Part shown: positions 1-5,427 of the stretch, one piece after another
Layout of the letters: each line of letters opens with the position of its first letter
Numbering within the stretch: the first letter of the stretch is position 1
NCBI GenBank assembly: GCA_938022485.1
Contig: CALIEE010000234.1
Coordinates: 1-5,427, forward strand
DNA length: 5,427 nt
Direction: 5' to 3'
Source: an uncultured bacterium
Lineage (GTDB): Bacteria; Bdellovibrionota_C; UBA2361; SZUA-149; CALKYB01
Program-made: the position numbers and the translations under genes
The notes under the pieces: model-generated
Database searches by the model: none
What the model saw: the letters and a program-made list of their open reading frames with translations, nothing else
Told to the model about the DNA's origin: nothing

Positions 1-1
1 T

Positions 2-160
2 GAAAATTGGTATTACACCAAAGACCCGAGTCATACTTTCTTCTACAGCAAAGAAACTTTCGAATTTATCGCAAATAAATTTTCGGCTAGTTTAGAAACT
101 CTTGGTTCAAGAGTAATTCTACTCCAAAAACCTCCTAGCCCTGGGCCTGCAACCATTTAG
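2..160 (+). CDS. C-terminal end of a probable class I SAM-dependent methyltransferase (partial)
   Basis: An open frame entering from the left edge encodes 52 residues and stops at TAG (158-160). It begins ENWYYTKDPSHTFFYSKETF, continues through FEFIANKF, and ends near RVILLQK plus a short Pro-rich tail. The pattern W-[YW]-Y-x(2)-D-P-[ST]-H-x-x-F-[FY]-[SN] followed by K-[ET]-T-F-x-[FW]-I-A is, from memory, typical of the last segment of Methyltransf_23-like methyltransferases. That part packs after the Rossmann core; the SAM-binding motifs would lie upstream, outside the window. The substrate cannot be inferred. The gene runs opposite to the operon on its right and its last 26 bp overlap the end of the kinase gene. 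The call rests on a short tail, so the family is likely but not proven. Confidence 0.62.
   Translation, partial: ENWYYTKDPSHTFFYSKETFEFIANKFSASLETLGSRVILLQKPPSPGPATI
98..114 (-). terminator. Candidate weak intrinsic terminator after the kinase gene
   Basis: Positions 98-104 (ACTCTTG) and 108-114 (CAAGAGT) form a perfect 7-bp inverted repeat with a 3-nt loop. Read on the minus strand, the hairpin begins about 20 nt after the kinase stop codon and is followed by TTTCT, a short U-rich run. This would end the minus-strand operon. The stem has only three G-C pairs and the U tract is short, so it may be weak or fortuitous. It lies inside the coding sequence of the convergent methyltransferase-like gene. 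Confidence 0.3.
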
Positions 161-2471
161 CCGACAGTTCAATTAACTGATCAGACTTAAAAGGTTTAGA
201 GATAAAATCATTCATTCCTGAGTCTAGACATTTTTTCCGATCACTTTCCATAGCACTAGCAGTCATCGCCACAATGGGGATTTCAGACTTTTTGTCTTTT
301 AACTTTCGGATCTGCCGAGTCACTTCATATCCGTCGATATCTGGGAGCTGGCAATCCATAAGGACCAGATGATATTCTTTGGAACTTGTCATCATCTCCA
401 AAGCTTTCGCACCTGATTCAGCTAAATCACAACTTAAGCCATGTTTTTTTAGAATACTAATCGCAACTTTCTGGTTGACCTTATTGTCTTCAACCAACAA
501 AATATGGAATCTAGAAAAATCTAGATTGACTTTACCGGTCCCTTCTTTGACTTCCTTTGAAGGAAATAGTTCTCGCTCATCGATAATTGTTGCACCCCTC
601 TTAAACGAATCTTCCAAACACCGTTCAACAATTTTCTCAAATCTCTCAGGTATCAAAGGCCAGTTAATACGAGCACTAAAACCCGCAAAGACTAGTTCTA
701 CATTAGAAACAATTGATAAGGAGGAGACAACCTTCAACATCAGAATATCGTCATCAGCTCCGCGAACTGAACATTGAGCTAAGTCAATTCCTTTTCCTAC
801 AACAATCAAGTCGGGGGCATGCTCTCCTTTGGAACCAAAATCTGTCTCAGAAAACGATTCGACACTACTAGCTTCCAGGCCATAGTGCCTCAATGTAGTA
901 ACCAAAGATTTGGCTTCCTCAACGCCTTGTTCAACAACTAAAGCTTCAAAACCCCTCAAAGAATCCCCATCTTGCCCAATAGACTTGTTTTGAACAGGTG
1001 AAGGAACTGTAAATTCAATCGTTGTACCAACTCCAAGTTCACTTTCGAGAGTGATATCCCCTCCCATCATTCCTACCAAACGCCTACAAATTGATAGTCC
1101 TAGACCACTGCCCTGAGTAGCTCGAGCTGATGCTCCTTGTTCAAAAGCATCAAATATCTTTTCCTGATCTTTCTCAGATATTCCCAAGCCAGTATCTGCA
1201 ACAGAGAATTTCAAAGCGCTGCTTTCTTGATCAATCTCAACGGCAAGTTTCACAGAGCCTTTCTCTGTAAACTTTATCGCATTACCAACTAAGTTAATTA
1301 AAATTTGCCTAAGTCGTTTTTTATCAGAGACAATAATTGAGGGAAGCCTTGGCGATAAAGTCACAACCAGCTCTATGCCTTTATCTTTTGCTCTGACGGC
1401 TAAAAGCGCAGAAATATCACGGAGTTCCTTAAAAATACTAAACTCTTCAGTGAACAAAGCTAGTTTATTAGCTTCTATTTTGCTGATGTCTAAAATGTCG
1501 TTAATAATGTCCAGAAGCGAAATCGCAGAACTTCGGATAATCGAGAGGCCTTCTTTCTGAAATTCAGTTAAATCAGAATCTTCAAGTAAGCTGGCCATTC
1601 CTAAGATACCGTTCATCGGAGTTCTAATTTCATGGCTCATATTAGCCAGGAAATCAGACTTCACTCGACTAGCTTGATCCGCTTGAGTTCGAGCTGATCT
1701 TAACTCCCTTTCTAGCAGCTTCTGTTTGCTGATATCTCTAATTACAGCCAAAAGCTTACCAGGCTCTAACCTAACGATCCTAATTTCAATATCTTTACTC
1801 TTGATAGAGAACTGGCTAGCCCTAGATTCGCCATCTTGAGCAACCTTTTGGTACAGCTCTACTAAAGACTTCCTTACTTCCCCCGAAAAAAGTTCCTCAA
1901 AAGTCTTTTCTTTTCTCCTCTCAGGTCGAAAAGATCTGATCTGAGTAATTTCACCACTTTCGGTAAATCTCACTATCAGATCAGGGAAGCCATCAATAAC
2001 CTGATTTGTGGAAAGTAGCTCGTCTTCGACATTCCTAAGATAGTCAAAAAGTTGCTCTCTCCCCAATAACTGGTCTCTTGCTTCCTGGTAAAGTCCAAGC
2101 ATTTCCTGAGAATCAGCTCTTCTAATTAAAATGGATTCTTTCGTATCACTAAAAATAGCAAGTAACTCAACGATAAGTGAACCCTGTTCATCTTCAATCA
2201 TCCAAGGTACTGACTTATGCCTAAAGGGCTCTCCCGGCTTGTACAAATCCTCTATCTCAGAGGCAAAGCTTCCAAAAAAGCCTAAGTCATCTACAAGGTT
2301 TATCGAATCATTAGAGCAGTCTAAATCTGCAAGAACCTGTTTCAGCCATTTTGTTTGAAACTTTGGGAGAGTATATTGATAAGGTCCAGTTCTAAACAGA
2401 GGCACCAGATCTAGATTCTCTAAAATAAATCCAAGATCTTCTGTAGCTGAATCTTTCCTTCGGTTAGCCAT
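135..2471 (-). CDS. Soluble hybrid histidine kinase (PAS-like, HisKA, HATPase_c, pseudo-receiver, receiver)
   Basis: This 778-residue kinase should autophosphorylate on His and pass the phosphate to its own C-terminal receiver. Residues 1-120 match no domain I can name and may be a divergent PAS-type sensor; about 150-250 look like a PAS domain ending in the usual VIRDIS; 251-272 form a linker helix. The H-box SHEIRTPMNG places the acceptor at His280. The N-box (NLVGNAIKF, Asn393/Asn397), G1 (DTGLGI, 426-431), F-box (FDAFEQG) and G2 (GSGLGLSI) are intact. Residues 505-620 resemble a receiver but have Gly559 at the expected acceptor position. The final receiver (655-775) has Glu661/Asp662, Asp706, Thr737 and Lys759. 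There is no transmembrane segment and no HPt domain, so it is cytosolic and would need a separate HPt protein for onward phosphorelay. Its ATG overlaps the end of the GTPase gene by 8 nt and lacks a clear ribosome site, suggesting translational coupling. Confidence 0.95.
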   Translation of the reverse strand: MANRRKDSATEDLGFILENLDLVPLFRTGPYQYTLPKFQTKWLKQVLADLDCSNDSINLVDDLGFFGSFASEIEDLYKPGEPFRHKSVPWMIEDEQGSLIVELLAIFSDTKESILIRRADSQEMLGLYQEARDQLLGREQLFDYLRNVEDELLSTNQVIDGFPDLIVRFTESGEITQIRSFRPERRKEKTFEELFSGEVRKSLVELYQKVAQDGESRASQFSIKSKDIEIRIVRLEPGKLLAVIRDISKQKLLERELRSARTQADQASRVKSDFLANMSHEIRTPMNGILGMASLLEDSDLTEFQKEGLSIIRSSAISLLDIINDILDISKIEANKLALFTEEFSIFKELRDISALLAVRAKDKGIELVVTLSPRLPSIIVSDKKRLRQILINLVGNAIKFTEKGSVKLAVEIDQESSALKFSVADTGLGISEKDQEKIFDAFEQGASARATQGSGLGLSICRRLVGMMGGDITLESELGVGTTIEFTVPSPVQNKSIGQDGDSLRGFEALVVEQGVEEAKSLVTTLRHYGLEASSVESFSETDFGSKGEHAPDLIVVGKGIDLAQCSVRGADDDILMLKVVSSLSIVSNVELVFAGFSARINWPLIPERFEKIVERCLEDSFKRGATIIDERELFPSKEVKEGTGKVNLDFSRFHILLVEDNKVNQKVAISILKKHGLSCDLAESGAKALEMMTSSKEYHLVLMDCQLPDIDGYEVTRQIRKLKDKKSEIPIVAMTASAMESDRKKCLDSGMNDFISKPFKSDQLIELSAKWLQAQG

Positions 2472-2964
2472 TGGAGAGCATCATTTCAGAAAGTAGTCTA
2501 AAAGATTCTTCTACTTTCTCTCCGGTCATAGCGCTGGTTTTCAGAAGAGGCATGCCCAAGCTTTCCATTTTTTCGAATTCCACAGTTCCCAGCCTCCAAT
2601 TATCCTTCAAATCAAATTTATTGACCAAGAAGATCCCTGGAATATCCGACAATTGTTCACTAAACCTTTGCCTAATTTCAAGTGCAACCTCAAAGCTTTG
2701 TTCTCTAGTTCCGTCAACAACTAAAAAATAACCTGCCGCTCCTCTCAGGTAACTTTTTTGCAGCCTCTGGTAAACATCATCACCATGAATATCCCAAACG
2801 ACTAAAGTTAAATCTTTTTCATTAGAACGAACCAGCTTTTGCTCAACTTTTACCCCAACTGTGGTCAAATAATCATCGCTAAAAGTATTACTAACAAACC
2901 GTCGAACTAAACTCGTTTTCCCAACCGAGAAAGAGCCGAGGATACAGACTTTTTTCTTCAACAT
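2464..2964 (-). CDS. Ras/Rab-superfamily small GTPase
   Basis: This 166-residue, single-domain GTP-binding protein contains every G motif: P-loop GSFSVGKTSL (10-19), a switch I Thr in DYLTTVG (Thr34/Thr35), G3 WDIHGDD (57-63), G4 NKFD (115-118) and G5 TSAMTG (143-148). Length and spacing fit a bacterial Rab-like switch. The Gln61-equivalent of Ras is Asp62, so hydrolysis may be slow or may depend on a partner. No lipidation signal is visible at the C-terminus (LSNG), so membrane recruitment would need another protein. The same frame runs upstream to an ATG at 3057, but the ATG at 2964 puts the first beta-strand (KKKVCILG) at the N-terminus as in the family. It also lies 1 nt after the stop of the membrane-protein gene, with AAAGGG about 10 nt upstream. 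The adjacent membrane protein is the obvious candidate partner; this is inference from gene order. Confidence 0.93.
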   Translation of the reverse strand: MLKKKVCILGSFSVGKTSLVRRFVSNTFSDDYLTTVGVKVEQKLVRSNEKDLTLVVWDIHGDDVYQRLQKSYLRGAAGYFLVVDGTREQSFEVALEIRQRFSEQLSDIPGIFLVNKFDLKDNWRLGTVEFEKMESLGMPLLKTSAMTGEKVEESFRLLSEMMLSNG

Positions 2965-2965
2965 T

Positions 2966-4699
2966 TTAGTTCGACCCTTTGAGGTAAATGAATACCTGAT
3001 CGGCTGAGCAAAGATCTGGAAATCGCAAGCAGGCCTCATCAGGATTAGAGCTATCATCTATCCTGATCATAGTCGGCAGAACACCATGCTCTAATAGTTC
3101 GTTCCGTGCCCTGTTCAAATAAACCAAATCTAGGGCCCTTGGAGGATCAGTTCTTTTCCTTAAAGGATTATAAATCTTTAAAATGTATCTTTGAGACTTA
3201 GACAAACGAATTGCCAACTGACCAAACTCAAGGAGATCCTTAGCCGTAGCTTGAAGTTTCTCTAAACTTTCATTGCTTAGTGTATTGCTGAGCCTATCAG
3301 AATTTGTCGACAAAGCTATAAACTCTTGCTCAATCTTTGTCTTCAGTTCATCAAATCTACCTTTCTGGGAAACAGCTAGCTTAGATATATCAACTTCCTT
3401 GACTCCTGAAACACTAGGGGAATGTCTTCCAAAATTCCGCACCCAGTTTAAAGACGCAACCCCTTTAGCCGACAACACTCCCTCAGGACTTACCGAAACC
3501 CTAACCTCATCTGGCGGTGAGAATTTTCGGATGACTCTTTGACGAACAATTTCAGTCTCTAAAGAATGAAAAGGTTGAAAATCAAATATCACCTTATCTT
3601 GCTCGTAAAAATCTTGTCGGGCGAAAAGTTTTTCTGGATCCGTAGAAAGAGGATCTCTAAGACCTTCAACTCGAAAAAATTCTCCTTTCTTATCAACCTC
3701 AGTAACCACTATTCCAGGCTGATCATCTATATATTCAAAGAATTTTTTCCAAGTCCGACTATTAGTATAGCTATAAAACCAATACCAACCTAAACCAAGT
3801 AAAAGCAAGGAAGCCAAACATAGTTTTTTAAGTTTGCTTTTATTATCTCCTGCTTCACCTCGATCTTCATGTTTTACTTTAGACTGAAGAAGCTCAATAA
3901 GTCGCTGGTTAAAACCAAGGAAGACTCCAGTGTCCAAGTCTGGGCTCTTAAGTTCGTCCATATACTCGAACTCAAAGGAATCCAGAGCGGAAGTGATTTC
4001 CGTTCGGTAGCCATCGGGAATCTCCCCTCTTATTACCGCAGCAATAATGGCTGTGTTACCTTTAGAAATAAGTACACTTAAATCACCGATCTGCATTTTT
4101 CCAAGACCAGTGTTTGAATCAACCCCAAACGAATCATTTATAAAATCATCGATAGCCGTCAGCATTCCTGAAACTGCATCAGGGGCTTCTGACTTTGAGT
4201 CCGAACTGCTGACATGCGAGATTAAAGTTCCATCTTCTCTTCTGATAAGAAAGATATGCTCAACTTTATATTCAAGAGTATGGTAAAGGGCTATTTCTCC
4301 AAAAGTCTTACCCGTTCGCCATGCTTCAAACCTCCAAGAAAGCCCCTCGGGAGAGATACTATTCTGAATCACCCTGTCCATCGAGGTCGTATATTCTCGA
4401 AGAGCATTCAAAATAGAAGCTCTAATGGCTGGTCCCATAACTGGGGCCAAAATCTGTGTGAACTCTCTGGGGTTGTTTTTTATCGAAGTACTGACTCCCC
4501 TTTCAATCAAAGGAGATAAATTTTTGGCTAGCTTATCATCCTTGCTGGAACTAATACGAACCGCCTCAGCAAGAACTTCACTTAGGTCAAGCGCTCGCTT
4601 GCCTGGATTCGAAATTCTATCATTGAGAAGACTAAGTTCTTCTTGGGAAAAACTTGTAAGAAGCCTGCAAAGCTCCTCTAAGTCCTCTCCTCCCCTCAT
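2966..4699 (-). CDS. Single-pass membrane protein with cytoplasmic longin-like part and exported BON/degenerate OmpA-like part
   Basis: The protein has 577 residues from the ATG at 4699, or 587 from a TTG at 4729. ATG is preferred because the helical N-terminus (EDLEELCRLL) then starts at once, and a possible promoter would leave the TTG almost leaderless. Residues 1-135 are charged and helical. At about 140-250, VEHIFLIRREDGTLISHV and then IGDLSVLISKGNTAIIAAV recall the hydrophobic strand pattern of longin/Roadblock domains, a fold often found with small GTPases. One transmembrane helix (about 294-311, LASLLLLGLGWYWFY) follows Lys-rich KSKLKK, so the N-terminus should be cytoplasmic. Next come BON-like stretches (about 328-440, including GVKEVDISKL) and an OmpA-like end (about 480-577). 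The latter keeps YLNRARNELLEHGV, resembling LSxxRAxxVxxxLxxxGI, but lacks the standard GHTDxxG. I recall similar OmpA-family proteins beside small GTPases. It probably links the GTPase to the envelope; the function is unknown. Confidence 0.8.
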   Translation of the reverse strand: MRGGEDLEELCRLLTSFSQEELSLLNDRISNPGKRALDLSEVLAEAVRISSSKDDKLAKNLSPLIERGVSTSIKNNPREFTQILAPVMGPAIRASILNALREYTTSMDRVIQNSISPEGLSWRFEAWRTGKTFGEIALYHTLEYKVEHIFLIRREDGTLISHVSSSDSKSEAPDAVSGMLTAIDDFINDSFGVDSNTGLGKMQIGDLSVLISKGNTAIIAAVIRGEIPDGYRTEITSALDSFEFEYMDELKSPDLDTGVFLGFNQRLIELLQSKVKHEDRGEAGDNKSKLKKLCLASLLLLGLGWYWFYSYTNSRTWKKFFEYIDDQPGIVVTEVDKKGEFFRVEGLRDPLSTDPEKLFARQDFYEQDKVIFDFQPFHSLETEIVRQRVIRKFSPPDEVRVSVSPEGVLSAKGVASLNWVRNFGRHSPSVSGVKEVDISKLAVSQKGRFDELKTKIEQEFIALSTNSDRLSNTLSNESLEKLQATAKDLLEFGQLAIRLSKSQRYILKIYNPLRKRTDPPRALDLVYLNRARNELLEHGVLPTMIRIDDSSNPDEACLRFPDLCSADQVFIYLKGSN

Positions 4700-4738
4700 T
4701 TCAGGTAGAACTGAGATGGTTTCCCCCAATACTATGAA

Positions 4739-4768
4739 ATTTTAAGAATACAGGATGACACAAGCCAA
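4739..4768 (-). promoter_or_regulatory. Candidate sigma70-type promoter before the membrane-protein gene
   Basis: On the minus strand TTGGCT (4768-4763) and TAAAAT (4744-4739) match TTGACA at 4/6 and TATAAT at 5/6, with an 18-nt spacer. They lie in the gap between the coiled-coil gene and the membrane-protein gene. Transcription would begin near 4731, giving about a 30-nt leader to the ATG at 4699. If real, genes 2 to 4 could be expressed independently of gene 1. AT-rich gaps produce such matches by chance. Confidence 0.3.
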
Positions 4769-4773
4769 CTCTC

Positions 4774-5349
4774 TTAACTGTTTTTTCCAGTCAGCCCTTT
4801 CGATAGCTCAGAAAACAAATCAGCCAGAGTGGCTCGATCTGTTTTATCATCCCCAAGACGACCCAGTTTAGAATCCAGCTCCTCGTTTAGATCTTTGATC
4901 GTTTTGGACAGGCGGCTAACTTCGTCATCAATCGACTTACCAAGTTCGGATTGAACACTATCTTGGCGAGTAGAAAGCTCAGCTACATGGGCCGCAATCA
5001 AGGTCTTAACATCAACAATCGAACTGCTAAGTTCTTCAACTCTATCAATTCTCTCCCCTTTTTCCTCTTTCAAAACTCTTTCCAATTCGGCAACCTTCTT
5101 GTCGACAAGGCTCTCCAGCTTTTCAAGTTTTTTTGATTGTTCAGAAGCTAGGGCATCAACTTTAGCTAAAATAGATTTTTCAAGCTTACCTAGGCTATCT
5201 TGGAGTCCAGATAGTGAATCCCCAAAAAGTATATCTCTAACTTTATTTAAGTTAGCAGTTTCGGGGTTTTCAGTTTTCTTACTGGACGGAGAAGTTCCGT
5301 TAGTAGTTCTAAGACTACCCTTGCTCTCTTGGTCGCTGGCTGAGGACAT
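4774..5349 (-). CDS. Soluble coiled-coil protein with a conserved-looking KVRDILFG segment
   Basis: This acidic/basic 191-residue protein has no signal peptide, no transmembrane segment, and no Cys, Trp or Tyr. Residues 1-31 are Ser/Thr/Asn-rich and probably disordered. NLNKVRDILFG (33-43) is a compact amphipathic segment. Residues 47-165 form a long Leu-, Lys- and Glu-rich helix with heptad-like spacing (for example KLEKLESLVDKKVAELERVL). The C-terminus has DRATLADLFSELSKGL (171-186), a second amphipathic helix. I recall small bacterial proteins that begin with a KVRDILFG segment and end with a D-R-x-x-L-A-[DE]-L motif near OmpA-like and small-GTPase genes; no function is known to me. Its position as first gene of the operon suggests a scaffold or oligomeric adaptor for the downstream proteins, which is inference. 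The ATG at 5349 has only a weak AGAG upstream. Confidence 0.8.
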   Translation of the reverse strand: MSSASDQESKGSLRTTNGTSPSSKKTENPETANLNKVRDILFGDSLSGLQDSLGKLEKSILAKVDALASEQSKKLEKLESLVDKKVAELERVLKEEKGERIDRVEELSSSIVDVKTLIAAHVAELSTRQDSVQSELGKSIDDEVSRLSKTIKDLNEELDSKLGRLGDDKTDRATLADLFSELSKGLTGKNS

Positions 5350-5391
5350 AATTCGAAATCTCTAGTAAAACAATGACTATTACCCTGGTAG

Positions 5392-5397
5392 ATCATA
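5392..5397 (-). promoter_or_regulatory. Candidate -10 element for the whole operon
   Basis: The 78 bases from 5350 to the window edge are the only sequence seen upstream of the first operon gene. On the minus strand TATGAT (5397-5392) matches the -10 consensus at 5/6, about 43 nt before the ATG at 5349. No convincing -35 hexamer sits 16-18 nt further upstream, so this is a weak call. The real promoter may lie beyond the window. Confidence 0.18.
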
Positions 5398-5427
5398 CTA
5401 TAGTCTGCAGGTAATACATATACTAAT

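Noticed and set aside
141..152. GC-rich palindrome-like stretch around GCCCTGGGC near the convergent gene ends
   Set aside because: The 4-bp arms leave a 1-nt loop, which cannot form a working hairpin, and no T run follows on either strand.
379..777. 132-codon open frame on the plus strand opposite the kinase gene
   Set aside because: It lies entirely antisense to well-defined receiver domains of the kinase, its translation has no recognisable domain, and the reverse strand's codon pattern explains the open frame.
2965..3057. 31-residue N-terminal extension of the GTPase from an upstream ATG
   Set aside because: It would overlap the end of the membrane-protein gene by about 90 nt and add residues before the first beta-strand, unlike the family. 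The ATG at 2964 is better placed.
4425..4745. 106-codon plus-strand open frame opposite the start of the membrane-protein gene
   Set aside because: Ser/Leu-rich translation typical of an antisense shadow, with no ribosome site or domain. The minus-strand frame has the better-supported protein.
5381..5390. TACC-CT-GGTA inverted repeat upstream of the operon, considered as an operator
   Set aside because: Only 4-bp arms, no second copy in the window, and no recognisable regulator motif. Chance is the simplest explanation.
1..5427. CRISPR arrays, tRNA or rRNA genes, insertion sequences, phage or toxin-antitoxin genes
   Set aside because: No regularly spaced repeats, no RNA-gene-like folds, no transposase or integrase motifs and no terminal inverted repeats were seen; almost all sequence is accounted for by the five coding regions.

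Overview
This window is a compact, AT-leaning bacterial segment. It holds a four-gene operon on the minus strand, read from about 5400 down to 135, and the last 52 codons of an unrelated gene entering on the plus strand (2-160). The host is most likely a Gram-negative bacterium. One operon protein carries a single membrane anchor followed by an exported region that looks like BON and degenerate OmpA-type envelope domains, and the kinase has a proteobacterial-style H-box (SHEIRTPMNG). A genus cannot be assigned from the sequence.

The operon order, in the direction of transcription, is as follows. (1) 5349-4774 encodes a 191-residue soluble coiled-coil protein with a conserved-looking NLNKVRDILFG segment. 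(2) 4699-2966 (or from a TTG at 4729) encodes a single-pass membrane protein of about 577 residues. It has a helical cytoplasmic part, a possible longin/Roadblock-like domain, one transmembrane helix, BON-like segments and a degraded OmpA-like C-terminus. (3) 2964-2464 encodes a 166-residue Ras/Rab-type small GTPase with all G motifs but a non-standard switch II. (4) 2471-135 encodes a 778-residue soluble hybrid histidine kinase with an unassigned sensory N-terminus, a PAS-like domain, HisKA and HATPase_c domains, a receiver-like domain without the acceptor Asp, and an intact C-terminal receiver. Genes 2 and 3 are separated by 1 nt and genes 3 and 4 overlap by 8 nt, so those three products are very probably translationally coupled. 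A candidate internal promoter lies between genes 1 and 2.

The most interesting reading is that the four genes form one signalling module. A eukaryote-like small GTPase would act on the cytoplasmic face with a membrane protein that reaches into the periplasm, with a filamentous coiled-coil partner and a two-component kinase as the input or output arm. Gene linkage and protein architecture are seen directly; physical interaction is inferred. I recall related coiled-coil, OmpA-like and small-GTPase neighbours in other bacteria, so the linkage may be conserved, but I could not check this and know no established function.

The plus-strand gene end (2-160) resembles the C-terminus of a class I SAM-dependent methyltransferase. 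It overlaps the kinase gene tail to tail by 26 bp, and a perfect 7-bp hairpin inside its coding sequence is the only terminator candidate for the operon. I see no RNA genes, CRISPR arrays, insertion sequences, recombinase genes or notable repeats. There is no gene-free stretch longer than about 80 bases.
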